NCBI GenBank assembly: GCA_029260555.1
Contig: JAJDCZ010000024.1
Coordinates: 1 to 64,000 of the forward strand
Length of the DNA: 64,000 nucleotides
Direction of reading: 5' to 3'
Source: Phycisphaerales bacterium
GTDB taxonomy: Bacteria > Planctomycetota > Phycisphaerae > Phycisphaerales > UBA1924
The position numbers were made by a program, and so were the translations under genes. This document shows, in pieces, positions 1-8,643 of this stretch. Below the pieces are notes generated by a model. It saw nothing but the letters and a program-made list of their open reading frames with translations, was not told where the DNA came from and did not search any database. Within the stretch, counting starts at the first letter, position 1. Every line of letters begins with the position of its first letter.

Positions 1-33
1 GTTTTTCAACGGCATACAAGGCTCCCCTGGAAT

Positions 34-54
34 AGCTTTCGCAATGCGAAGGCT
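34..54 (+). terminator. Possible small hairpin terminator
   Basis: A 9-bp stem (one G-T pair) closes on the 3-nt loop AAT and is followed by a short TTTA stretch. It could end a gene lying before the window. The T-run is weak and no gene is visible in the first 248 bases, so this is tentative. Confidence 0.25.
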
Positions 55-248
55 TTACTTCACACAAAGCACATTATCGCCAAATACATGCTTTTACCCT
101 GACAAAGTCTGTGTTTAAACACAACCACCCTGGCCTGCACACACTGGGGCCGTGGCCATGCCACTCTGGGCAGCACCACCGCCACCAGTCACTTTACAGC
201 TTGTCTCACAACTCCTATATCACCAGCACACATTCCTGCACAAAAGGA

Positions 249-587
249 TCAGTCATGATGATCATGCCCCCCCCCATGCCCCCCTCTGTGCCCCCCCCTG
301 TGCCTGCGCCTTCCTGCATCGCCCAGTGTCATCGTTCGACCATCCGGCGATACATACTCTATCCAGCGTTCCTCGCCACAATCACTCGTTCTCACATATG
401 ACCGCCAGCCCTGGTTATACATTTTCTCGTGCGCAGGATATCTCTGAGGCTGAGTCTCACACCCAATGAGCATCAACAGTTCCAGCAGAAACAAGATGCC
501 CACACACCTTCGCAATCCGAGGCATACATCCCACTCCGCCTTCCCATGTCCCCAGCATTGCCAGCCCATCACTCGTAGTACTTTCAT
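249..587 (-). CDS. Small lipoprotein with His/Gly-rich tail
   Basis: A 112-residue protein of unknown function. A hydrophobic stretch (about residues 29-42) ends in the lipobox-like LMLIGC with Cys43, suggesting a lipid-anchored envelope protein. The mature part has one Cys (Cys69) and ends in a tail of Arg, Gly and His (about residues 92-112) that could bind metal. The start is supported by an AGGAG site 8 nt upstream (GCAGGAGAAGTAAAATG on the minus strand). The n-region before the hydrophobic core is unusually long and contains acidic residues, so a later start is possible. The tail is encoded by three long G tracts on the coding strand, which are prone to slippage or sequencing error, so the exact C-terminus is uncertain. 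Confidence 0.6.
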   Translation of the reverse strand: MKVLRVMGWQCWGHGKAEWDVCLGLRRCVGILFLLELLMLIGCETQPQRYPAHEKMYNQGWRSYVRTSDCGEERWIEYVSPDGRTMTLGDAGRRRHRGGHRGGHGGGHDHHD

Positions 588-719
588 TTTACTTCTCCTG
601 CCAGGCGTTCAAGGGAATACCGCACATACTCGATCAAACTGACAGATCAGAGATATTTTGCCAAAGGACCACACAGCGGTTCCTCATACTGGATCAAATT
701 TAAGAGGTGCGCCCTCCTC

Positions 720-1058
720 TCAAAGCACATTTCTGCCAAATATCCCAAAGATCCCGCGTTGCCCGCGTTTAGCGTTGTGGACGAGCGTGCCAGCCATAAT
801 GGCGCTCATTAACAACCAAAGTAGCACAGATGCCAGGAGTCTGTCCAATGTCGATCCCGCCATGCCAATTGAACCGACCAACTCAACAATTACAAGGATG
901 ACCACCATTAGCAGCACAATGGCAGCGCCTGCAACATGTCCTAACAACACGAGGTGAATGGCACGCCTCCTCTTTGACGGCCGCGATCGCAGGATATCGA
1001 ACCAGAGAAATACACATAATCCGCAGGCCATTGACACAATGATAAGTATTTCTATCAT
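720..1058 (-). CDS. Hypothetical three-helix membrane protein
   Basis: A 112-residue protein not assigned to a family. Three hydrophobic segments (about residues 2-23, 35-66 and 74-93) predict an integral membrane protein; a basic stretch (RPSKRRR, about 26-32) lies after the first helix and suggests a cytoplasmic loop. The start is supported by CGGAG 5 nt before the ATG. It is the last of a minus-strand group with the zinc-ribbon membrane protein at 1235-1756, and the stop of an upstream protein-like frame overlaps its ATG, which suggests translational coupling. Function unknown. Confidence 0.5.
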   Translation of the reverse strand: MIEILIIVSMACGLCVFLWFDILRSRPSKRRRAIHLVLLGHVAGAAIVLLMVVILVIVELVGSIGMAGSTLDRLLASVLLWLLMSAIMAGTLVHNAKRGQRGIFGIFGRNVL

Positions 1059-1073
1059 GGCAACTCCGGTCTA

Positions 1074-1235
1074 CTACAACTCGCGCCAAAACACAGATCC
1101 GGGGGCAGTCCACCTGGTTGACTTGGTGGATCGGGATAGTAGATACCAAAGTATCCGTCGCATCCGCTTGACGGCGGCACCGTAGTTGGGGCTTTCGCCG
1201 GTGTAATCGTAGACTCGGACACCAAGTGCCATCAT
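1074..1235 (-). CDS. Small hypothetical ORF, possibly part of a frameshifted gene
   Basis: A 53-codon frame begins with an ATG inside the stop of the preceding gene (TGATG overlap), as in translationally coupled genes. It is rich in Arg and Trp and matches no family I recognise. Another frame in the same interval reads a Pro/Gly-rich, protein-like sequence (GYFGIYYPDPPSQPGG) whose TGA overlaps the ATG of the gene at 720-1058. Both frames look partly coding, so this may be one gene broken by a frameshift or a sequence error. I cannot tell which from the sequence alone. Confidence 0.3.
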   Translation of the reverse strand: MMALGVRVYDYTGESPNYGAAVKRMRRILWYLLSRSTKSTRWTAPGSVFWREL

Positions 1236-1756
1236 CAAGCAAAAATATCCCAAACAGCCAGCAGACAACTGCCCGCAAGGCAAAACAAAGCCCAGTATAC
1301 CACATAGCGTGGGGGCTGAACCCAGGGTGCGTGTTCCAGTTTATTCCACCTTCGTTGTAGCCACAGCACTAGCAGAGCAACTGTGGACCCAACAGTGATA
1401 AATCCTGTAAATATGACACTGAACCAGCCTAATTCTGAATGTAACTCCAAGTACATTTTAAATGCATTGAAAGCGTATGACCCATCCAGATTTCCAAATA
1501 CTAACATTTTATAATCTACAAGGATATTGGCGAGACTGACTGTATACGATAACTTTCCGATGAGCAGCATACTGCTGAACACAGCCGCCCAAATGAGAAT
1601 ACTGACCAGGAGAAGCATGGCAAGAGAATTGCCTTTCCTGGGAATATTGATATGCGCCTCAAGGCCACACTCTGGGCAACGAGTCTTCGGCGTATCTGGA
1701 AGGCAGTAGCCACACGCTTCACAACGACCTGCGGGCTGTTCTGTATTGTCGGCCAT
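1235..1756 (-). CDS. Zinc-ribbon membrane protein
   Basis: A 173-residue hypothetical protein. An N-terminal zinc ribbon has CxxC pairs at Cys12/Cys15 and Cys27/Cys30, with an extra Cys18. Three hydrophobic segments follow (about residues 46-67, 113-132 and 152-170). This layout of a short zinc ribbon joined to membrane helices is common among planctomycete proteins of unknown role; the zinc ribbon should face the cytoplasm. A GAGGAG ribosome-binding site 10 nt before the ATG supports the start. It heads a minus-strand group with the two small genes that follow. The protein at 11306-11680 has a related ribbon at its other end. Confidence 0.65.
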   Translation of the reverse strand: MADNTEQPAGRCEACGYCLPDTPKTRCPECGLEAHINIPRKGNSLAMLLLVSILIWAAVFSSMLLIGKLSYTVSLANILVDYKMLVFGNLDGSYAFNAFKMYLELHSELGWFSVIFTGFITVGSTVALLVLWLQRRWNKLEHAPWVQPPRYVVYWALFCLAGSCLLAVWDIFA

Positions 1757-2093
1757 GAGTTGCTGCTCCTCTGTGACAATCAGAGTTTAACGCATATGCC
1801 GTGCCCATGACCATGGCAAGTACAACTCAGACAACCTTGTACTTCAGCTACAAGCTACACCCGCTCAGCGTGCCAGGAACACAGTGTTGATGGACACGAT
1901 TCTCCATCTCAATCATGGCCACGCAAAACCGTAACATGGCCACCAAATGGTTTTAATCGAGTGATGCCATGATGATATCAACCCATTTTCAATGAAGAGT
2001 CGGTAGTTCTATTGCAGCCAAACTCGATTTCGAGTAAGCTCATATAGAGTCATTGATTAGTCAGAGATTCTCGGAACACGAAAAGAGGACTTT
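1757..2093. other. Intergenic region between divergent genes
   Basis: No convincing gene. It contains one copy of a 25-nt repeat (1831-1855) that recurs at 3687-3711, and a perfect inverted repeat ACTCGA-TT-TCGAGT at 2022-2035 upstream of the secreted protein gene. The palindrome is a possible operator; no clear -35/-10 pair could be placed with it. Confidence 0.4.
1831..1855 (+). repeat. 25-nt repeat, copy 1
   Basis: This 25-nt stretch matches 3687-3711 at 22 of 25 positions in the same orientation. The two copies flank the gene at 2094-3518. It may be a dispersed intergenic repeat or chance; only two copies were noticed in this window. Confidence 0.35.
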
Positions 2094-3518
2094 ATGAAAA
2101 TCTGTTGGGTGTGCTTTATCGGATGCCTGTTCGTCTCAAGCAACTACATCAACGGTGCATCATTTGCGCAGGGTTCAGCGACACAACCAGCACATGTGCT
2201 GCGTACATGCCCCTTTGAGATTGCGCCCAACTCGTTCGGGGTCGTGTGTACCACACCACTTCCCGGTGCGACGAATGTGTCAACAACCGCAGCCGTGACG
2301 ATCGAGTTCAATCGTCCGATTCGGCTTCTCGGGCTCGGGCTGATCGCATTTACGGATAATAATGCTGTCAACGATGTTACCTTCTCCTTGTCACCTGACG
2401 ATCTCACATTGATTATCACTCCAACACGCCCTCTGTCCGCCGACACATCATTTCTGCTCATTCTTGCAGAGATCTTCGAGCAGGACGGCACACATCACTC
2501 CGGGGTGGGTGAGTTCTGTTTCAGTACCGGTCCGATTCTCAACTGCCCCGCACCTCTCGCATGCCAAAGCGTCAACGCCACGGATGGGTCGGTCCCTCTG
2601 ATGAGCGATTTCACATATCAGCCGCCGTTCGCACCCATTTCCATCTGGAATACGCCGATTGCCACCGGAGCCAAGATTGACCCGAATTCCGATACCATGA
2701 TCGGCGGGTTCACAACGGTGGCCAACGCACAAGGAGGCATCGCGCTGTCCTACCAGAACAGCGGGGTTCCTGTATACATCGCCAATGCCAACACGCCGAG
2801 AGTCGATGTACTCCTTCTCGATTCCAACACACCCCTCACTGGCGTACCAATCCCACCGGGCGCAATTGTAGAGTGTGGATTTGACCAATTGATGGGGGTC
2901 CTTGACCCACAGACCAATCTGTTCTACGAGTTTATTGTCACGGAGCATTTGAACGATGGGAGTTGGCGTGCGTTGACCGGAAATGTGATTGATATGGGCG
3001 GCTCGGGTATATTTCCTGGCGGTGGAAGTGTGGCGACGGGTGTTCGTGGTTCAGGTTTCTCGTTGTTGGCTGGGATGATCTGGCCTCAGGAACTCCGGGA
3101 CGGTGCGATCAACCACGCGCTCGCCTTCTATTATTTCCCCACCCGCAGCGGGGGGCCCGTGCTCCCCGCCACCTCCAGTGACGGCACTGTGGATGACCCG
3201 ACAGCACTGCCGATGGGCGCGCATCTGCAACTGGACCCAAATCTCGATCTGAATACGCTGAATCTGCAGCCCTGGGAGCGCACCATCGCACAGGCCCTTC
3301 AGACCTATGGCATGTACTGTGCCGACACCGGGTTCGGTATCACCCTGTCGATGCTCCATGGCTACAGCTTCCAGGGAGATCCGTACGCCGGTCTGTTGCC
3401 GCCCGAAGCCTACGATGGGTGGGCGTTTTTGAATAAACTGCCCGCACAGAGTTTTCGTGTTCTCCAGCCACCCCCACCAGTAGTGGATCCACCACGACAT
3501 TTTGTACCGTATCCCTGA
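2094..3518 (+). CDS. Secreted protein with bacterial Ig-like domain
   Basis: A 474-residue protein with an N-terminal signal peptide (residues 1-26, cleavage likely after SFAQ). Residues about 50-150 resemble a Big_5 / SbsA Ig-like domain: PLPGATNVSTTAAVTIEFNR, followed by a statement-like beta pattern ending FCFSTG. Residues about 175-465 form a second unit beginning near FAPISIWNTPI, with Gly-rich and aromatic motifs. I recognise this style from secreted proteins of actinobacteria and planctomycetes but cannot name a function. AGAGGA 5 nt before the ATG supports the start. The gene stands alone, so it was probably expressed as a single transcript to the cell surface or outside. Confidence 0.7.
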   Translation: MKICWVCFIGCLFVSSNYINGASFAQGSATQPAHVLRTCPFEIAPNSFGVVCTTPLPGATNVSTTAAVTIEFNRPIRLLGLGLIAFTDNNAVNDVTFSLSPDDLTLIITPTRPLSADTSFLLILAEIFEQDGTHHSGVGEFCFSTGPILNCPAPLACQSVNATDGSVPLMSDFTYQPPFAPISIWNTPIATGAKIDPNSDTMIGGFTTVANAQGGIALSYQNSGVPVYIANANTPRVDVLLLDSNTPLTGVPIPPGAIVECGFDQLMGVLDPQTNLFYEFIVTEHLNDGSWRALTGNVIDMGGSGIFPGGGSVATGVRGSGFSLLAGMIWPQELRDGAINHALAFYYFPTRSGGPVLPATSSDGTVDDPTALPMGAHLQLDPNLDLNTLNLQPWERTIAQALQTYGMYCADTGFGITLSMLHGYSFQGDPYAGLLPPEAYDGWAFLNKLPAQSFRVLQPPPPVVDPPRHFVPYP

Positions 3519-3915
3519 TGCGATCACTCGAGATGGTAATGTTCGACATACGCATCGATCGCCCGACGGAGATGGAACTCACCCACAAAGACGATTCGAT
3601 TCAGGCACTCAGATTTGATCGACAAGACGAAGCATTCAGCGTACGCCGGTTGCCGTACCCCACAGCCTTGCGCAGTCACGATTCGAACAACCTTGCACTT
3701 CAACTATAAGCACAGATTCAAATCATGGCGATCCCACCTGATAAACGGACCTGACCAACCTCAAGCAAGCTGGCGCCAGATGAATGCCTCTGCTTTGCTC
3801 TAATTGAGCCAGCCCGCTCAGAATCGTCCCCTCTATCCTTCAATCCCACTTTTTAAGCCCTATCATCCTTTTGTCCAGAATCTCATCAACCCTCCCTCTC
3901 TCCAGGAGTCAAACC
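3519..3915. other. Intergenic region upstream of citrate synthase
   Basis: Several short frames overlap here but none has a ribosome-binding site or protein-like composition. It holds the second copy of the 25-nt repeat (3687-3711). The promoter of the citrate synthase gene should lie in the right half; I could not place it with confidence. Confidence 0.4.
3687..3711 (+). repeat. 25-nt repeat, copy 2
   Basis: Second copy of the repeat at 1831-1855, with three mismatches. It lies in the intergenic region after the secreted protein gene. Confidence 0.35.
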
Positions 3916-5076
3916 ATGTCCACAGCAACCCCCTCGCCCACCGCAGGCCTCGCAGGTGTCATCGCTGGTCAGACCAGCATCTGCTCCGTCGAGCAAGGTG
4001 CACTCATCTACCGAGGCTTTGAGATCCATGATCTTGCAGAGAACGCCTCGTTTGAAGAAGTCGCCCATCTTCTGCTCGTAGGCCATAAAGCCAACCCCAG
4101 CGAACTGGCCAGCTTCAAGGATGAGCTCATCGCCAACCGCGCCCTGCCACCGGTTGTGATTGACTATCTCAAGACCACCGCCAGCATGTTTGCTGACAAC
4201 ACCACCGTGCCCATGGATGTCCTTCGCACCTGCGTCTCGATCCTCGGCAATCTCGATGCGGACTCCCAGGACAACAGCCCTGAAGCTGAACTCCGCAAAG
4301 CCAAACGCCTCACTGCCAAAATCCCCACCATCATCGGCCACATGCAAACCGTCATCGACAACAAGCCTCTGGTCGCGCCCGAAACCGGTGGCGATGCCAA
4401 GCTCAGCCACGCTGCCAACCTGCTCTACCTGATGACTGGCGAAAAACCCGAAGACAAGCTCACCCACACCATGGATGTTTCACTCATCCTCTACGCTGAG
4501 CACGACTACAACGCTTCGACATTCGCCAGCCGCGTCATCGCGGGAACGCTCAGCGACATGCACGGTGCTGTCACCGGCGCCATCGCGGCCCTCAAAGGCC
4601 CACTCCATGGCGGTGCCAACGAAGCTGCAATGGACATGCTCAAGGAAATCCTCGAACACCTCGACGCTGGCGGCACAGTTCAGTCCTTCATGGACAACGC
4701 CTTTACAGAAAAACGCAAACTCATGGGCTTTGGTCATCGTGTTTACAAAAACGGCGACCATCGCGCCCCCATCCTGCACGCGCTGGGCAAAGCCATGGCC
4801 CAATCCCGAGGCGAAGAGTTTGTCCGCCTGTTCAAGGTCGGCGAGGAAGTCCAACAGATCATGGACGACCAGAAGAACATCAAACCCAATGTCGATTTCC
4901 CCTGTGGCATGGCGTACTACACCATGGGCATCCCCGTCCCGCAATACACCCCCATCTTCGTCGCATCACGCATCACCGGCTGGTGCGCTCACATCATGGA
5001 ACAACATCAGAACAATCGCCTCATCAGGCCCATCGCTGAATATGTCGGCCCGCCCGAATCAAAATGGAACGGCTGA
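3916..5076 (+). CDS. gltA: Citrate synthase (citrate/2-methylcitrate synthase family)
   Basis: Condenses acetyl-CoA and oxaloacetate to citrate at the entry of the TCA cycle. At 386 residues it is of the short bacterial type. The catalytic residues are visible: His231 in GPLHGGANEAA, His274 in GFGHRVYK and Asp327 in NVDFPCGM. An in-frame ATG 45 nt upstream exists, but the start at 3916 has an AGGAG site 7 nt before it and gives the usual N-terminus. A 2-methylcitrate synthase (prpC) is the main alternative, because the two share these motifs; no prpB or prpD lies nearby, which slightly favours citrate synthase. The next gene is convergent and only 10 nt away. Confidence 0.88.
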   Translation: MSTATPSPTAGLAGVIAGQTSICSVEQGALIYRGFEIHDLAENASFEEVAHLLLVGHKANPSELASFKDELIANRALPPVVIDYLKTTASMFADNTTVPMDVLRTCVSILGNLDADSQDNSPEAELRKAKRLTAKIPTIIGHMQTVIDNKPLVAPETGGDAKLSHAANLLYLMTGEKPEDKLTHTMDVSLILYAEHDYNASTFASRVIAGTLSDMHGAVTGAIAALKGPLHGGANEAAMDMLKEILEHLDAGGTVQSFMDNAFTEKRKLMGFGHRVYKNGDHRAPILHALGKAMAQSRGEEFVRLFKVGEEVQQIMDDQKNIKPNVDFPCGMAYYTMGIPVPQYTPIFVASRITGWCAHIMEQHQNNRLIRPIAEYVGPPESKWNG

Positions 5077-5086
5077 TCAACGCGAT

Positions 5087-6883
5087 TCAGGAAGTTCGCT
5101 GTAATCTTTGTGCAGGCTTTGCATCAACGCACACAACATCAGATGCGCCCTGAGCATCGCCCTGTTTAATGCCAAGCACCGAGCGATAGATCCCTTCGAT
5201 CTCCGCGACATGCCCGGGATAGCTCTGCAACTCAGGCGTTGCTTCATGCACTTCGCGTGGGCTTGGAATCGCAACCTCGCCACTCACGCATTGCGTGATA
5301 CTTTGCGCAAGTGATTCAGGCTCACCCGCTGCAAACAAAAGACCATTGCTCGGCGGCCGAATCCAGTCAGGTGGTCCGCCCAGACGCGGACTGATGCAAA
5401 GCTTGCCCCCATGCAGATGCTCGAGCATCACCAGAGGCGAGTTTTCAAACCACACATGCGTCAGAATGCCAACATCGTATTCGTTCCATGAACTGATCAA
5501 CTGCATCAGGTCGTAGCCGCCTTTAAAACTCACCTGTGAATATCGGCTCATCCGCTTGCGAAACGACCAGTCCCACCCACCCGCATGAATCAGAAAATGA
5601 CAGCGTTTTCGCACATCCGCATCCAGAAGCTCAATCGCCTGAACCAGAATCTCAAGCCCCTTGTTGGGTCTGGTTGTGCCAAAGAATGCAAACCGCAACG
5701 GCAACTTGTTTGACTTGGAATCCCAAGGCGAAACATCATACAAATCACTCCGCCGAACCCTGCGATTGATCTGATCAAAGTGAGGCTGACCCAGCATCAC
5801 CGCCCGTGTGCGCATACTCTCGACCCCCATCGCCACATGCACCTTGCGCAAAAACTCACTGGGAGGCGTCACCATCGACGCATGGTTGAGCGCATCTACT
5901 CCCGCAGCTCGCCTCTTGCCATACTCGTTTAGCACCGTCAGATGATGATCCGCTTTCAAGAACAGCTCGTTCTGATCCAGAGGACACTTCCCCAGATCCG
6001 CAGGCTCATCGCGTTTTGTCAAGACCAGACCATAATCCACCATCCCCTCAGCTTCAGCCCGCGGATCTGATACGCCATCTCGATGAATCTCAAACCCCAA
6101 TGCCGCTTCGCGATCTGTGCGCACGCCTGACTCTAAATCATTCGCTTCAGATTGCTTACCCTTGATCTTCTTGGCAGCATCGCGCACGCCGAACAAGCCC
6201 TTCCACGCCAGCTCTGAAAGGTGGTGCCCCAGATACCTTGCCATCGCCTGACCCAATGCCCGTCGAAACCGGGCCTTGGTCGCTGACTCAGCAGGCAGAC
6301 AATCCACACATCGCTTGCCGCCTTCATAATCAAAGCAAAGCGACTTTTCCTTGTGCAGAAGATCCACCTGCGGACATACAAAGTGATAGTTGTGAAGCGT
6401 CGCCACCACAGGCCTGCCCGAATCTTCAATCGCCTTGATCAGATCCAGCCCATACCCTTCGATCGAGTGGATATGAACCACCTGTGCATTGATCTGGTCA
6501 AGCCAATGCAAGATCATGCGGCTGGTGCGTGAGCTTTGCATTTCTTCATGCACATTCTTGAAGTTGATTGCAGATGGGCACAGGTTTGGGCTGTTGATCA
6601 GCTCGCTGCATTCAATCCCGCGCCAGGTTTCTGTGGCTTTGAGCCTGATGCCGGGACCAAACGAATAATGCATCCCTGATCTCAAGTAAAATACCTGATG
6701 CCCCGCAGCTGCCAGCCCCGTTGCCAGTTCTGATGCAACCAGGTTGTACCCCGAACCCTCACGCCCCTGAGCACTCAGATGTGCCCAGCCCATGATGGCA
6801 ATGCGCATCGGCTGATCCGTTTGAGGCCAGCCGGGAATAGACAATACCGCAGCATCTGGATGATTTTTTTTGTCCTTGGGCAT
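5087..6883 (-). CDS. Glycosyltransferase family 4 (GT-B fold)
   Basis: A 598-residue sugar transferase, third gene of a minus-strand glycosyltransferase operon (15 nt after the GT2 gene). The N-terminal Rossmann half begins with MRIAIMGWAHLS (from residue 26) and contains the Gly-rich GREGSGYNLVASELA. The C-terminal half has the GT4 nucleotide-sugar region: FGTTRPNKGLEILVQAIELL and a Glu-rich segment near PLVMLEHLHGGK followed by GGPPDW. Between the halves lies a Cys cluster (LCFDYEGGKRCVDC) and about 130 residues with no family signature. The gene at 8644-10500 has the same layout, so the two are probably paralogues. Acceptor and donor sugars cannot be told from sequence; a role in polysaccharide or glycan synthesis is inferred. 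Confidence 0.8.
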   Translation of the reverse strand: MPKDKKNHPDAAVLSIPGWPQTDQPMRIAIMGWAHLSAQGREGSGYNLVASELATGLAAAGHQVFYLRSGMHYSFGPGIRLKATETWRGIECSELINSPNLCPSAINFKNVHEEMQSSRTSRMILHWLDQINAQVVHIHSIEGYGLDLIKAIEDSGRPVVATLHNYHFVCPQVDLLHKEKSLCFDYEGGKRCVDCLPAESATKARFRRALGQAMARYLGHHLSELAWKGLFGVRDAAKKIKGKQSEANDLESGVRTDREAALGFEIHRDGVSDPRAEAEGMVDYGLVLTKRDEPADLGKCPLDQNELFLKADHHLTVLNEYGKRRAAGVDALNHASMVTPPSEFLRKVHVAMGVESMRTRAVMLGQPHFDQINRRVRRSDLYDVSPWDSKSNKLPLRFAFFGTTRPNKGLEILVQAIELLDADVRKRCHFLIHAGGWDWSFRKRMSRYSQVSFKGGYDLMQLISSWNEYDVGILTHVWFENSPLVMLEHLHGGKLCISPRLGGPPDWIRPPSNGLLFAAGEPESLAQSITQCVSGEVAIPSPREVHEATPELQSYPGHVAEIEGIYRSVLGIKQGDAQGASDVVCVDAKPAQRLQRTS

Positions 6884-6898
6884 AGTGATTGCATCGGC

Positions 6899-8626
6899 TC
6901 AGCCGTACCTGCCCTCCGGCGAACCCTGTTCAACGCGCCCAAGATACACACGCGACCGCACCATCGTGACCAGCCAGCGTGCAAGAAACGAAACTCGACG
7001 CAGAATCGTGTCTTTATCAACCTGTGCTACGCCATCGTTACGCAGATCTACATGAATCGTCCACCCGCCCCGAATCAAAGGCACATCATTGGTCAGATTA
7101 AACACTACACGGTGCGCGGAACGATGCAGCAGTGGCAACTGCCTTCGCATCTTGGACATCATCCGAGGTGAATACACCACACGCTCAGGCCTGCCCAACT
7201 TCTTCCAAAGTTCATCGTCCTCAGCACCAGGAATGTCATTTCGCACAAAGTAAACCCAGCTCGGCTCGCCCTTTTTATTTCCAGCCTCTGCCAGCGCCAA
7301 GCCAACTCGTTTGCGCAACTCATCTGCCCAGATGAGCGAATCCGGCTGGTTGCAGAGCACCAGCACAGGCTTGCCATCAAGCAAGCCCGCTGTTTCAAGT
7401 GCTTCAATCAGAGGCTGAGCCTTGGGACCACCATTGTCCAGCTTGCCATCACGATCCGTAATCAGATCATGCACGGTTCGCCGGCCAATCTCGCCATGAA
7501 AGAGTCTTGACAAAAACCCTGCCCGAATCGACCGCCGAAGGGTGTCGTTGATCCGCCCCCGCATCACCTTGCGAAGTGTTGGCGTCGGCAACTGTTTTTG
7601 CATCATCCAGAGCACATTGCGATCAGCGTAATACGCCCGCGCTGGTGTCAACTTGTCAATCCAGGGCGTATGGAACACCCGTGCATCCAGATCCAGCACA
7701 ACCCGGTAACCGGCTCTTGCAAAACGCAAGCACCAATCTGCATCATCACAGTAAATAAAGAACCGATGATCCCAGAATCCCACCTTCTGCACACCCGACC
7801 AGCGTGCCAGCATGCTGCACGCTGACACAACATCCACATCTCGTTTCCCGGTGAATGTTCCCAGGCCACGAGCTGCACCAGTGCTGGTTGTAGTCAGCCA
7901 CTTGGAATGCGCTTCAGCCTGTGCATGGCCCGACACCGGATCAGGCCCCATCGTCCCGGTAGCGGGATCAAAGTAGATGGTCGATTCAATCGTGGTCTTG
8001 CGATCGCCCTTGTCAATGGTGCGAGAGCCGACCAGCCCAATGGCTGGATCAGATTGCGCCGTCTTCACCAGCGATTCCAGCGCATCCTCAGGCAGATCCA
8101 CATCATCATCCACCAGCCAGACAAAATCGGGATCGCCACCGGGTCCAGTTGCGATGACCTGGTCGATAAATCCAAAGCCGGTATTGAACCCGCCGCAGCC
8201 CCCGAGATTGGCTTCGTTGCGCACAACTGTCAGCGAGCAAAACCCTGCACGGTTTTGACCGACCTGATCAGCGGGCTTGCCCGTAAATGGAGTTGATCGC
8301 TCAAACGCAGGCTCATGGGCACGATCCGTGGGATTATGCACGATTCGTTCAGGTGCCCAGCGTTTCTGGATCGCTTCAAGCGTGCCATCAGTCGAAGCGT
8401 TATCAACAATGACCACTTCCATGCGCTTTAGCGGGTGGTTCTGCTTGCTCAGTGCCTCAAGCACACCAAGAACATCGGCTTTGCGATTCCAGGTGATGAC
8501 AACAATCACCACACGAGGTGCCAAACCCACATCCACCCCCGCCACCGCTTTCCCTGCTGAACAGCAAGGCACCTGAACTGGCTCTTTGGTAGACGAAATG
8601 TCGGTTTGTCTGGACTGTGTAGTCAT
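6899..8626 (-). CDS. Glycosyltransferase family 2 (GlfT-like)
   Basis: A 575-residue GT-A enzyme and the second gene of the operon. The GT2 domain starts at about residue 38 (RVVIVVITWNRKADVL) and has VDNAS at about 74-78, the metal-binding DDDVD at 173-177 and a second acidic motif in FIYCDDADWCLR (about 290-301). The LGGCGGFNTGF motif and this second acidic block resemble galactofuranosyl- and rhamnosyl-transferases; that likeness is inference. About 225 further residues after the catalytic domain are of unknown role. The start was set at 8626, 17 nt after the stop of the preceding gene; a longer in-frame start at 8674 would overlap it by 31 nt. Confidence 0.8.
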   Translation of the reverse strand: MTTQSRQTDISSTKEPVQVPCCSAGKAVAGVDVGLAPRVVIVVITWNRKADVLGVLEALSKQNHPLKRMEVVIVDNASTDGTLEAIQKRWAPERIVHNPTDRAHEPAFERSTPFTGKPADQVGQNRAGFCSLTVVRNEANLGGCGGFNTGFGFIDQVIATGPGGDPDFVWLVDDDVDLPEDALESLVKTAQSDPAIGLVGSRTIDKGDRKTTIESTIYFDPATGTMGPDPVSGHAQAEAHSKWLTTTSTGAARGLGTFTGKRDVDVVSACSMLARWSGVQKVGFWDHRFFIYCDDADWCLRFARAGYRVVLDLDARVFHTPWIDKLTPARAYYADRNVLWMMQKQLPTPTLRKVMRGRINDTLRRSIRAGFLSRLFHGEIGRRTVHDLITDRDGKLDNGGPKAQPLIEALETAGLLDGKPVLVLCNQPDSLIWADELRKRVGLALAEAGNKKGEPSWVYFVRNDIPGAEDDELWKKLGRPERVVYSPRMMSKMRRQLPLLHRSAHRVVFNLTNDVPLIRGGWTIHVDLRNDGVAQVDKDTILRRVSFLARWLVTMVRSRVYLGRVEQGSPEGRYG

Positions 8627-8643
8627 AATTTTACAATCTATGA

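Noticed and set aside
111-469. Overlapping plus-strand frames in the first 500 bases
   Set aside because: Antisense to the lipoprotein gene at 249-587, which has a ribosome-binding site and lipobox; these lack both.
3518-3803. Short plus-strand frames after the secreted protein gene
   Set aside because: Two overlapping short frames without ribosome-binding sites.
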